A stretch of 64,000 nt of DNA, from NCBI GenBank assembly GCA_944320305.1, contig CALUGW010000009.1, positions 33,242-97,241 of the forward strand, written 5' to 3'. A program made the position numbers and the translations under genes. Of this stretch, positions 50,653 through 57,885 are shown piece by piece. The notes under the pieces are model-generated. The model saw only the letters and a program-made list of their open reading frames with translations, was not told the DNA's origin and ran no database searches. How positions within the stretch are numbered: position 1 is the first letter of the stretch; every line of letters begins with the position of its first letter. Source of the stretch: an uncultured Prevotella sp. Its GTDB lineage: Bacteria > Bacteroidota > Bacteroidia > Bacteroidales > Bacteroidaceae.

Positions 50653-52599
50653 TTACGGCATTATCTCATACACTTCAATCCTCTTGCCGTCGCTGTTGGT
50701 AATCATGCGCTCTCGGACGTTCAGGTATTGCGTTATGTCCGTGGCTTTGGCTGTCTTACCGACAAGTCCGAGGCTGTCGTAAATGTGCTGGAGGGTTTGC
50801 TTTACTTCTGGCTTTGTGTAAAGGCTGCCGATGGAAAACTCTCTTTGACATTCCTGCATGATTGGGGCTTGGCTACATCGGTTGGCGTATTCTGCCTCGA
50901 CTTTGGCAGTGTCGAAATCCAGGCCGGCAAGCTGCTGATAGCCCAACACGCCGTACCATTCGTGATAACGCTGGTCGATGAACGGGTTTTGAAGTATGAT
51001 GCCGTCGTATTGCGGACAAGAGTTGCGGAAGTCGGAATAGCCCTTGAGCCGGTCCTTTTCAGGCGCGGAGTAATACCATGCTTCAAAGTCCTTGACTTCC
51101 TGCGGTTTCACGTTCATCTTCACGGCCGACCGTATGCTTGCCGTGAGCTGGCAGGAGTTTGTATAATAGTGGCTGCGCTGGTGCCATTGGTTCCATTTGG
51201 CTACCTTTACGAGCTGGTTTATTCCGAGCGTTGCCTGTCCGTTTACCTGGAACACGTCAACATAGTCGTCAACGAATTTCTTGTCGTCAGCCTTGTCCCT
51301 GACCAATTTTATAAGCCTTTCTTTCATCGCAGGGGATGCGTTGTTGAAGTCATCGATGAATTTCTCTGATTCTTGTTCCATCATCTGCTGCTGCGCCCTG
51401 AATTCATCCTGCGACAAACAACCTGGCTTCGTCTTGTAATATACCGTAGCATCGTGCCTGAAAGGGTTGATGTCAAGTCTTTGTCTACCGAGGATTTGCG
51501 GAATGTCGAGCATGATGTCGAGCGTCTGCCATTCCTTCCCCGCGTTGATGAAGACGTATGTGATGGCGTTGGTGGAGTAGAAATCGACTCCCTCGAACGA
51601 CGCCTTGGTGCAGAAAGTGAAGGGGGTGTTCACGGGGTTGCTCCTGTCCGTACACAGTCCTCCGGGCTTAAAGCCGCTTGGCAGTTCTGAAGCCTTGTTT
51701 TCAGAGCATAGTATTGTCACTTCTTCGGGGCGCAAGCCGTTATTGGTTATTATGTTCCTTATCGACCTGACTTCGTTCAGGAAGATGCAGACTTCGGTTG
51801 AATACACCATCTGTCCGTTGACCATCTTCCTCGCAAAATATCCGTTTGCTCTGAAGTCCTGTATTATTTGGCTACACAACTTTTCCGCGCTCTCGCCCTT
51901 CTTCATTTGTATTTCCCTTATGTTCGGTTCCTCAAGCACGGCCGGATCCCATTCCAACTTGATGTAGGGTATACCTTTGAACTGCGGCACTTCATCCAAA
52001 AACAGGTCTGGAATGGGCGTGGCTGACAGGTAACAGATTCTCTCAACTTCGCTGTCAATGCGGATTAGGAAGTTCATGTCCGTGTTCCCCTTGAACGCCG
52101 CGTCGCCCATCAGGCACTGGAACTCGTCCACTACGTAAAGGAACTTATCTGTCACACGGCATGACTTCAACACGTCAAGCACCTTCCCCGACGAGTCCAA
52201 CGTCACCAGAACCTTGGGCGGCACAGTGTTTTGGAAGAATGGATTAGCCCCGTAAGCGTCTATGTAAGCCTTCAAGTTTGACATCAGCCTCATTATCTCT
52301 TCGGCTCTTTTTGCCTTGCCCGTGTAAGGAGTGTGGAACAAGAAGCAGCCGGGGTGTTGTTCGAACTTGTCCTTCAAGGCGTGCAGTCGTGGCGAGATTA
52401 TTACCACGGGGATGTCCGAGTTCAAGAACAGCGACGTTCCCCCGCAACCCGTAACCGTCTTGTTGAGTATGAATTTGCCGTTAATCGGCAGCTTGCTTAA
52501 TAATGAATTGTCTTCACCCATGTATCTGCATCCATTGGGCATGGTGATAGTCTTGATGTTCATTTGTTCTTTTTCTTTAAATATTTGTCCTTTTGTCAT
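50653..52599 (-). CDS. SF2 helicase-like protein with degenerate Walker A
   Basis: 648 residues from MTKGQIFKEKEQMNIKTITM (a start at 52563 is also possible). Motif I region reads LNKTVTGCGGTSLFLN (46-60), lacking the lysine of GKT. Motif II is VVDEF (156-160), and motif III LSATPIP (191-197). The C-terminal half carries a helicase-like second domain (CTKASFEGVDFYSTNAITYV; ILGRQRLDINPFRHDA). The TGCGGT form resembles proteins of Bacteroidetes phages and plasmids. It is probably a replication protein of the element, next to the primase-like gene. Whether it hydrolyses ATP is uncertain. Confidence 0.7.
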   Translation of the reverse strand: MTKGQIFKEKEQMNIKTITMPNGCRYMGEDNSLLSKLPINGKFILNKTVTGCGGTSLFLNSDIPVVIISPRLHALKDKFEQHPGCFLFHTPYTGKAKRAEEIMRLMSNLKAYIDAYGANPFFQNTVPPKVLVTLDSSGKVLDVLKSCRVTDKFLYVVDEFQCLMGDAAFKGNTDMNFLIRIDSEVERICYLSATPIPDLFLDEVPQFKGIPYIKLEWDPAVLEEPNIREIQMKKGESAEKLCSQIIQDFRANGYFARKMVNGQMVYSTEVCIFLNEVRSIRNIITNNGLRPEEVTILCSENKASELPSGFKPGGLCTDRSNPVNTPFTFCTKASFEGVDFYSTNAITYVFINAGKEWQTLDIMLDIPQILGRQRLDINPFRHDATVYYKTKPGCLSQDEFRAQQQMMEQESEKFIDDFNNASPAMKERLIKLVRDKADDKKFVDDYVDVFQVNGQATLGINQLVKVAKWNQWHQRSHYYTNSCQLTASIRSAVKMNVKPQEVKDFEAWYYSAPEKDRLKGYSDFRNSCPQYDGIILQNPFIDQRYHEWYGVLGYQQLAGLDFDTAKVEAEYANRCSQAPIMQECQREFSIGSLYTKPEVKQTLQHIYDSLGLVGKTAKATDITQYLNVRERMITNSDGKRIEVYEIMP

Positions 52600-52907
52600 T
52601 GTTCTAAATGTAAGCAAAAGGAATGTGTTTATTTGCTCAAGCGGCGCAAACCTACGGCAGACGAAAAGAAGTGTAGTTGTTTGTGGTATTCTTGGTAACT
52701 GTTCAATAAAAAGCTGCAATCCATTTAATCCATGGAAAGCAGGATGCAGGATTTTTTCTCCAAATATGCTGCATATATAAGTATCCACCCTGATTTCATG
52801 GAAAAAAGCTGCATCTTTCTTTTCTTTCGTTAGTTGTAGGCCCTGCGCCGCCTTGAGTGGATATGTTTCTCATTCATACAATGCCTCCGGCTTGCTGAAC
52901 GTTCCAC
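52600..52907. other. Non-coding gap between helicase-like and primase-like genes
   Basis: 308 bp. On the minus strand TAGGTTTG (plus strand CAAACCTA, 52647-52654) fits the -7 consensus and could start the helicase-like gene. The right part holds four GCTGCA/TGCAG-type motifs (about 52710-52815) that might be protein sites. No gene is seen. Confidence 0.45.
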
Positions 52908-53831
52908 CTATTGCAGCTTTTTCTTCTTTGGGTAAAACGTGAAATCGTCAGCTCCGAAGTTCCTTTCCTCCGTCTTGTAAGCGTTCCTGACATGTCCTGT
53001 TATTTCTTCTTCGGTCATTGTGTCGCTTTCCCAACCTTCGATGAAATAATCCATTGCCAAGTCCTCTTCGACTCCCCATCTGCACAACCGGCAAGCCAAC
53101 GAGAATATGCTCATGGCCCTGTGTCCTTCCTGCCAATATTCTGGATGGCTCTTTTTCCAAGTCGAGTTCATTATGTTTATTATGCTCCTGCCGGATATTT
53201 TATTTCCTGTTGAGATATTGGTTTGCTTCATTATGGCAGCCTTTACCGTCGGCACATAATGGAAAGGCACGGGATTCGGGTTTGTCCAGATGTCCGGGTC
53301 ATAGCTTAGATAGTTTCTCCTTGCCAAGTCCTTGCAGCTTTCGTCCTTGCTCGCCACGTTGAACTTCCGCAACAGTTGGTCGTACAAGTCACCATGCATT
53401 GCTGGGTCAGTGTTGTCATGAAGCACCAAAGCCTTCAATCCCTTTCCGCCCGGAGTTACAAACACGCAACATACGCAAGGAGTGACAACCAGCCTGCGCC
53501 ATAAATGGCACATCTCATCATAGCCGGGAATGTCGTCAAAGTCCATCGCCGTCACGTCTGAATACTGCACAAGATGATGCCTTTCCACTTCCGAAAACAC
53601 GCCATTGTAAGCCACGGTGGGCAGCAGCCTCGCTTTCCACTCCTGCTTTTCAGCCTTGGTTCCCAAACTTCGGATGTACTCTATGGCCTGTCTTAAAGTG
53701 TATTGGCCATATTCATAATCATTAATCAGGATTTCCCCTTCCCTGATGATTTTCACCACGTCGTCAACCGTTGCATAACCGAGGTTGAACTTGGTGTAGT
53801 TGATACGTTGTAACAAACTAATTTCTTTCAT
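52908..53831 (-). CDS. BT4734/VirE-N-type primase-like protein
   Basis: 307 residues. The first ~210 residues match the BT4734-like/VirE N-terminal domain (FSEVERHHLVQYSDVTAMDF, then DDIPGY, and VCCVFVTPGGKGLKALVLHD, RNYLSYDPDIWTNPNPVPF), a PrimPol-related fold in Bacteroidetes elements. A PriCT-like C-terminal part follows (EYWQEGHRAMSIFSLACRLC to EEEITGHVRNAYKTEERNFG). Many relatives also carry a large DUF3987/VirE ATPase domain, which is missing here; the helicase-like gene downstream may supply that. It probably primes replication of the element. Confidence 0.75.
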   Translation of the reverse strand: MKEISLLQRINYTKFNLGYATVDDVVKIIREGEILINDYEYGQYTLRQAIEYIRSLGTKAEKQEWKARLLPTVAYNGVFSEVERHHLVQYSDVTAMDFDDIPGYDEMCHLWRRLVVTPCVCCVFVTPGGKGLKALVLHDNTDPAMHGDLYDQLLRKFNVASKDESCKDLARRNYLSYDPDIWTNPNPVPFHYVPTVKAAIMKQTNISTGNKISGRSIINIMNSTWKKSHPEYWQEGHRAMSIFSLACRLCRWGVEEDLAMDYFIEGWESDTMTEEEITGHVRNAYKTEERNFGADDFTFYPKKKKLQ

Positions 53832-53949
53832 TTTCTTTTGTTTTTAATTGAACTTTTCATGTTTGTTTTTTTATCCATGAGTAAGATTTTGACACCCTTT
53901 CAATCCCCCTTTTGTCATTTTCAGACGAACAAGGACATCAGGTTGCATG

Positions 53950-53995
53950 AAAAAAGAAGTGCCGCCAAGGTTCTTTGTCTCCCAGACGGCACTTC
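53950..53995 (-). terminator. Intrinsic terminator after the 54008-54442 gene
   Basis: GAAGTGCCG (53956-53964) pairs with CGGCACTTC (53987-53995). On the minus strand it is followed by a T run. Confidence 0.8.
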
Positions 53996-54007
53996 CTCAT
54001 AGAGGCA

Positions 54008-54442
54008 TCAATAAGTTAGTTTCAACTTCACACAATCAGGCGTAATCTCCAACTTGATGTCCTTCATCCTGCTTGCTCCCAACGCCCTTGCAGACTTCTT
54101 GTAGCAGTCTATGAACTCCGTCTGGTCGATGAAACAGTTGAAATACGTTCCGAACGGGGCGCGTGGTATCGGTTCAGGCATCCTGAAGTCACCAAGACCT
54201 TCGCCTGTTATGATGTCTGCGTCAACAGTGTTTATCATGTCCTGTTTCAGCAAATCGTCGGTTGCCATGCGCTCAAAAGACACTTCAATCTCTTTCGGAT
54301 TGGGTATGCCAATGCTCACAACAACCTTATGTCCGTCAGTCAACACATCCAAGTCGTTCTGTATTTCCTGTTGCACACTCATAATCGTGGCAGGTCCAAC
54401 CTCGTGAACCTTACCAACCAAAAACACTTTCTTACTTTTCAT
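54008..54442 (-). CDS. Hypothetical protein of the mobile element
   Basis: 144 residues, MKSKKVFLVGKVHEVGPATI at the start, then beta-rich KVVVSIGIPNPKEIEVSFER and a tail KDIKLEITPDCVKLKLTY. No signal peptide or membrane segment. I do not recognise a family. Its start overlaps the stop of the upstream 121-residue gene by 11 bp, and a terminator follows. Confidence 0.65.
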   Translation of the reverse strand: MKSKKVFLVGKVHEVGPATIMSVQQEIQNDLDVLTDGHKVVVSIGIPNPKEIEVSFERMATDDLLKQDMINTVDADIITGEGLGDFRMPEPIPRAPFGTYFNCFIDQTEFIDCYKKSARALGASRMKDIKLEITPDCVKLKLTY

Positions 54443-54797
54443 GATTTTGTCCTTTCTTTTTATTTATGATTAAATCAATATTAAACTCATTCTTCAAGAA
54501 CTTTCGCAATGTGTTATAAGCGTCGGCTCTTTTCCTTTCTCTTGGTATAACAGTCAACAGCTCCGCCAAGTCAACCTTGATGCAGAGTCCGTTTTCAAGA
54601 TTGTGCCCGATATACTTTTCAAGTGCTTCAACGTCAGCCTTGAACTTATCCGGCACAATCACTGTGTTCGCTTTACTTTCGATTACATCAGGAGAAACAC
54701 AGTCCTGACGGTTTTCCAAGTACTTTACTTCATTGGAAAACAGATTATATAAATTTGTTATAATCATCTTTCTGTCTTTATTAGAAATAATCTTCAT
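54432..54797 (-). CDS. Hypothetical protein of the mobile element
   Basis: 121 residues from the ATG at 54797 (MKIISNKDRKMIITNLYNLF). A small soluble helical protein, with ERKRADAYNTLRKFLKNEFN and a lysine-rich C-terminus (KKKGQNHEK). No family recognised; a DNA-binding role is possible but not shown. It is coupled by overlap to the 144-residue gene. Confidence 0.62.
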   Translation of the reverse strand: MKIISNKDRKMIITNLYNLFSNEVKYLENRQDCVSPDVIESKANTVIVPDKFKADVEALEKYIGHNLENGLCIKVDLAELLTVIPRERKRADAYNTLRKFLKNEFNIDLIINKKKGQNHEK

Positions 54798-54828
54798 AAT
54801 CACTATTAAGATTCTCAGCCCTTTTGAA

Positions 54829-54914
54829 GCGCGTTTTATCGATTTAAGGCTTCATCGGACTTATTATTACACAATTTAGAATTTCAAGGCTTCACAGGCG
54901 CGTTTTGACGATTT
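54829..54914. repeat. Imperfect 17-bp direct repeats with AAGGCTTCA
   Basis: GCGCGTTTTATCGATTT (54829-54845) and GCGCGTTTTGACGATTT (54898-54914) differ at two positions, and AAGGCTTCA occurs at 54846 and 54886. They lie in the 441-bp gap 54798-55238. The remainder (54965-55238) shows nothing I recognise. Confidence 0.5.
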
Positions 54915-54925
54915 GAGATAGAGAC

Positions 54926-54964
54926 AAAAAGAAAACGCACCGAGAAATTAAATCTCAGTGCGTT
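54926..54964 (-). terminator. Intrinsic terminator after the YdjM-like gene
   Basis: AACGCAC.GAGA (54934-54945) pairs with TCTC.GTGCGTT (54953-54964). On the minus strand it is followed by TTCTTTTTG. It closes the three-gene membrane cassette, though 275 bp after the last stop. Confidence 0.65.
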
Positions 54965-55238
54965 TGTAAAGAAATACAGATTTATCCGTAAATTATTCGT
55001 ACCACTAATCACAGATGCAAGCAACCAACTCCAATGATGAGTTTGGCCATAAGCAGCTCAAATACTATCTCACCGCTATCTTTTTATGCCAGAGCCATTC
55101 TTTGTCCAATATTTCACGATGTATATTCTGGCACCGACATTTAACTCTCTATAGAGGTGCCTTCAAGTATTGTCAATACGCCGTCATGCAGGTTGAACGA
55201 ATATGATTTTTTATAAGCATTATTGGTACTACATATTC

Positions 55239-56522
55239 TCATTCGTTTTCAAGTTCGTCGGACTTGTTTGATTGCAACATCTTCAATGCTTCAAATAGAT
55301 TGTCAAAGTTTTCGTTTATTATATGTCTGCCTTCTATTGCCTCTTCGTAATATTTTGAGTTTCTTGTTATTATCTCAGCCTTTACTATGGCTTCTTTTAT
55401 CATGCCCAACCATAATGGGAGATTGAATGCGGCTGGATTTCCTTGATAAGCGCATATTTTGGCAATATTACCGCATGACGCGACAGCATAAGAAACAAAA
55501 AGCATATTATGGAGCTTAATCTCGTTTTTTATTTTTATATACTCATTTTCAGCTTTTAACGATATGTCTTTGAGGCGTTGTTTGCAGACAAGAAAATAAT
55601 AAACTCTTACAACAAGCTCTATCACGGCATTTACTGCCGACATGGAAACAAAATGGCGTAAGTCGTAACCGTTAAGGTACATGTACCTTGCCACATCGGA
55701 TATTGTACGTTGTTTTTCTCCAACACTGCCAAATTGCATTAACTGTAAATAGCACCATCCGGGTATCGGTATGCCCATTTTAGTGAAAACATCAGACAGC
55801 AAGTGCCCCAACCACATGATTGGCGCAGTGATTAATTTCTGAAAATCCGCTTCTGCAATTTTCTCCACAATTAAGCAGCCATTCCTGTCAATGCACGTAA
55901 ATGTTCCTGTTATGGTGTCTTTTATGGCGAAAAACAAGCCCAACAATGAAGGGTCATGTGCCAAATTATGCAGTCTGTGCGAACTTGGATTCAAGCCTAT
56001 GACATTCGGGTCGATAGACTTGTCATATCCAACCTTAAACCATTTTTCCAGTGTCTCGACCCACTTCGCGGCTTTTCCATTCTCATCCATTCCAATGCTT
56101 CTGAATAGGCCTGTTAGCGGGCTGCCTTCTTGCAATATTTTGTTCCCGTTACGGACTATAGCCATATCCTTTGGAACTTTGACAAGAAAAGCGTCTACTA
56201 TGACGGCCAAGCCACCACACAGGGCAGCAACAATGTAATCGACGTTTTGCATTTCAAGTTGCTTGTCCGCGTCTACTTTCACACCGTTGTTAGGGAATAT
56301 CCTGTTGATGTTCAAGTTTAAGTCGTCTGCCGTAATGTTAGTTTCAAACTTGAATACCTGTCTGCCAAGTTTTTTTGCCAAAGCGTTTATTTCCTGTAGC
56401 AACTTGTCCAGACGCTCTGAATCATCCGCCTGTTCTTGTTCTAGTCGCTTAGCTTGAAGCCTCATTTTCTTGATTTCTTGTTGCAAAGCAGATGTTTCCT
56501 TGTCAAAGTTTCCAAAATCCAT
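55239..56522 (-). CDS. YdjM-like putative membrane-bound metal hydrolase with N-terminal coiled coil
   Basis: 427 residues. A coiled coil (about 8-52, TSALQQEIKKMRLQAKRLEQ) precedes a membrane helix (VDYIVAALCGGLAVIVDAFL, 94-113). The middle has HRLHNLAHDPSLLGLFFAI (182-200) and GHLLSDVFTKMGIPIPGW (239-256). These resemble the HRG.THS and HLLxDxxTxxGxPxxxP motifs of YdjM/DUF457 inner-membrane hydrolases; a third motif, NGYDLRHFVSMS, follows. Two further hydrophobic helices end the core. A membrane metal-dependent hydrolase is inferred from these histidines and aspartates only. The gene starts 3 bp after the stop of the glycine-rich membrane protein, so the pair is coupled. Confidence 0.55.
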   Translation of the reverse strand: MDFGNFDKETSALQQEIKKMRLQAKRLEQEQADDSERLDKLLQEINALAKKLGRQVFKFETNITADDLNLNINRIFPNNGVKVDADKQLEMQNVDYIVAALCGGLAVIVDAFLVKVPKDMAIVRNGNKILQEGSPLTGLFRSIGMDENGKAAKWVETLEKWFKVGYDKSIDPNVIGLNPSSHRLHNLAHDPSLLGLFFAIKDTITGTFTCIDRNGCLIVEKIAEADFQKLITAPIMWLGHLLSDVFTKMGIPIPGWCYLQLMQFGSVGEKQRTISDVARYMYLNGYDLRHFVSMSAVNAVIELVVRVYYFLVCKQRLKDISLKAENEYIKIKNEIKLHNMLFVSYAVASCGNIAKICAYQGNPAAFNLPLWLGMIKEAIVKAEIITRNSKYYEEAIEGRHIINENFDNLFEALKMLQSNKSDELENE

Positions 56523-56525
56523 AGC

Positions 56526-57068
56526 TTATTTCATTTTTGTAAATTCGTCCATTGCTTTCTTCATGTATTCTATTGTTTCCTCTAGGTTCTTGATTTTTTC
56601 CTTGTTCTTCTTTTCCTCAAATTTCAATTTGGCCAACTCTGTCTGCATTTCGCTCATGTTTTTGCTGAGTTGCAGAATGATGTCTTGCAACAATTTTGTG
56701 TCATGCTGTATTCCAAGAATTATTTCACGCAATACAACCTCCATTTTTGCTAATTCGGTCAATACCAGTTTAGGAGAAGACGAAGCCAGCGTGCCAATTC
56801 CCGCACCAGTACTTCCTCCTAAGACAATGGCACCGCCTACCAATACAGCAAATCCTCCGGCCATGCCAAATCCTCCGGCTGCGATGGCACCGCCACCCAA
56901 TGCCGCCATTCCTGCACTGAAAGCTGCCGCCCCGTATAATCCGGGAGCCGCAAATGCAACGGCGATAGGGGTTAGGAATACTGCAACTATGGCTAATGCG
57001 ACAATCATACCAATGCCTCCTGCAAGCAATACTTTTGCCCAGAAGCCTGACAATGATTTTAGGTTCAT
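56526..57068 (-). CDS. Glycine-rich membrane protein with C-terminal coiled coil
   Basis: 180 residues. Residues ~9-85 are hydrophobic and glycine/alanine-rich with GxxxG-like spacing (LLAGGIGMIVALAIVAVFLT; FSAGMAALGGGAIAAGGFGM), enough for two or three packed membrane segments. Residues ~100-175 form a charged coiled coil (ELAKLKFEEKKNKEKIKNLE). Such glycine-zipper proteins can oligomerise in membranes. No family recognised. It sits directly upstream of the YdjM-like gene (3-bp gap) and downstream of the 185-residue gene. Confidence 0.65.
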   Translation of the reverse strand: MNLKSLSGFWAKVLLAGGIGMIVALAIVAVFLTPIAVAFAAPGLYGAAAFSAGMAALGGGAIAAGGFGMAGGFAVLVGGAIVLGGSTGAGIGTLASSSPKLVLTELAKMEVVLREIILGIQHDTKLLQDIILQLSKNMSEMQTELAKLKFEEKKNKEKIKNLEETIEYMKKAMDEFTKMK

Positions 57069-57073
57069 CCGAC

Positions 57074-57301
57074 ATTTGGAGTGATGACTCTATATGCGTG
57101 AATATCAGCGAATATGGAATTTGTTTGATTCTGTATATTACTGATAGACAACATACCCCATATCCAAAAATTATAATCTATCATCACGAAAGAGGCAATA
57201 GTATTTTAACGCATAGAGACATAAAAATCAGCTAAGAAACAGATTGTTATGCCTATATCGCATGACTTATTATACAACACTCAATATCCATCACTCCAAA
57301 T
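57074..57301. repeat. 13-bp inverted repeat around the gap in the membrane cassette
   Basis: ATTTGGAGTGATG (57074-57086) and CATCACTCCAAAT (57289-57301) are exact inverted copies. The right copy lies in the last codons of the 185-residue gene, the left just before the glycine-rich gene. Confidence 0.6.
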
Positions 57302-57838
57302 TTCGGAAGACCCTGATTTTATCGCTTCCTCGTAACGCTTCCTGAAAATGTCCACATATTTTATGTTTATTCCAAGTAGCGATGCTATTTTCGCCAGACT
57401 TGTCTTCTGGCTGTCTTTGTTCAACGACAATTTGTCGAAGATCTTTTTTACTTTGTCCATGATGCCTTCTTCCTTGTCGGATGAAATGTCAAACGGGAAG
57501 TAAGGTGTGAACAATGTGCATTCCAATAGAATCAGGTACCGCCAAGCCTTGATTTTGTTTGTTGTTTCTTCTTGGCATATCTTCTCATACAAGGCTTTGC
57601 TGCCAATCTTTGCAATATCCAAAGACTTCTGTTGGTCAATGTCTCCATCCAAATTGTTTAGGAAGTCATTGATATGGCAGTCCCATGAGTTGAGCCATTC
57701 TTGCTTCCTCTCAGCCTCTTCGTGTTTCCCATGAGCCAGGCTGTGGAGGATGTCATCTTTTACTATCTGCCTTTCCAGACTGAATAAAAGCAAAGTCTGG
57801 TCGAAGGTCAAACCGAATTCAGAAATTAAATCTCTCAT
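57281..57838 (-). CDS. Hypothetical helical protein upstream of the membrane pair
   Basis: 185 residues, mostly helical and charged, no signal or membrane segment: MRDLISEFGLTFDQTLLLFS, then LHSLAHGKHEEAERKQEWLN and DKVKKIFDKLSLNKDSQKTS. The last part (SLAKIASLLGINIKYVDIFR) could form a helix-turn-helix-like turn. No family recognised. It precedes the glycine-rich membrane gene by 212 bp and may be its regulator or partner. Confidence 0.6.
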   Translation of the reverse strand: MRDLISEFGLTFDQTLLLFSLERQIVKDDILHSLAHGKHEEAERKQEWLNSWDCHINDFLNNLDGDIDQQKSLDIAKIGSKALYEKICQEETTNKIKAWRYLILLECTLFTPYFPFDISSDKEEGIMDKVKKIFDKLSLNKDSQKTSLAKIASLLGINIKYVDIFRKRYEEAIKSGSSEIWSDGY

Positions 57839-57885
57839 AATCTGTTTGATTTAAATGTGATTGATAATAATGTCCTTGTAATATA

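Noticed and set aside
55015-55206. A 63-codon frame in the gap below the YdjM-like gene
   Set aside because: No family features, no start context; composition looks non-coding.
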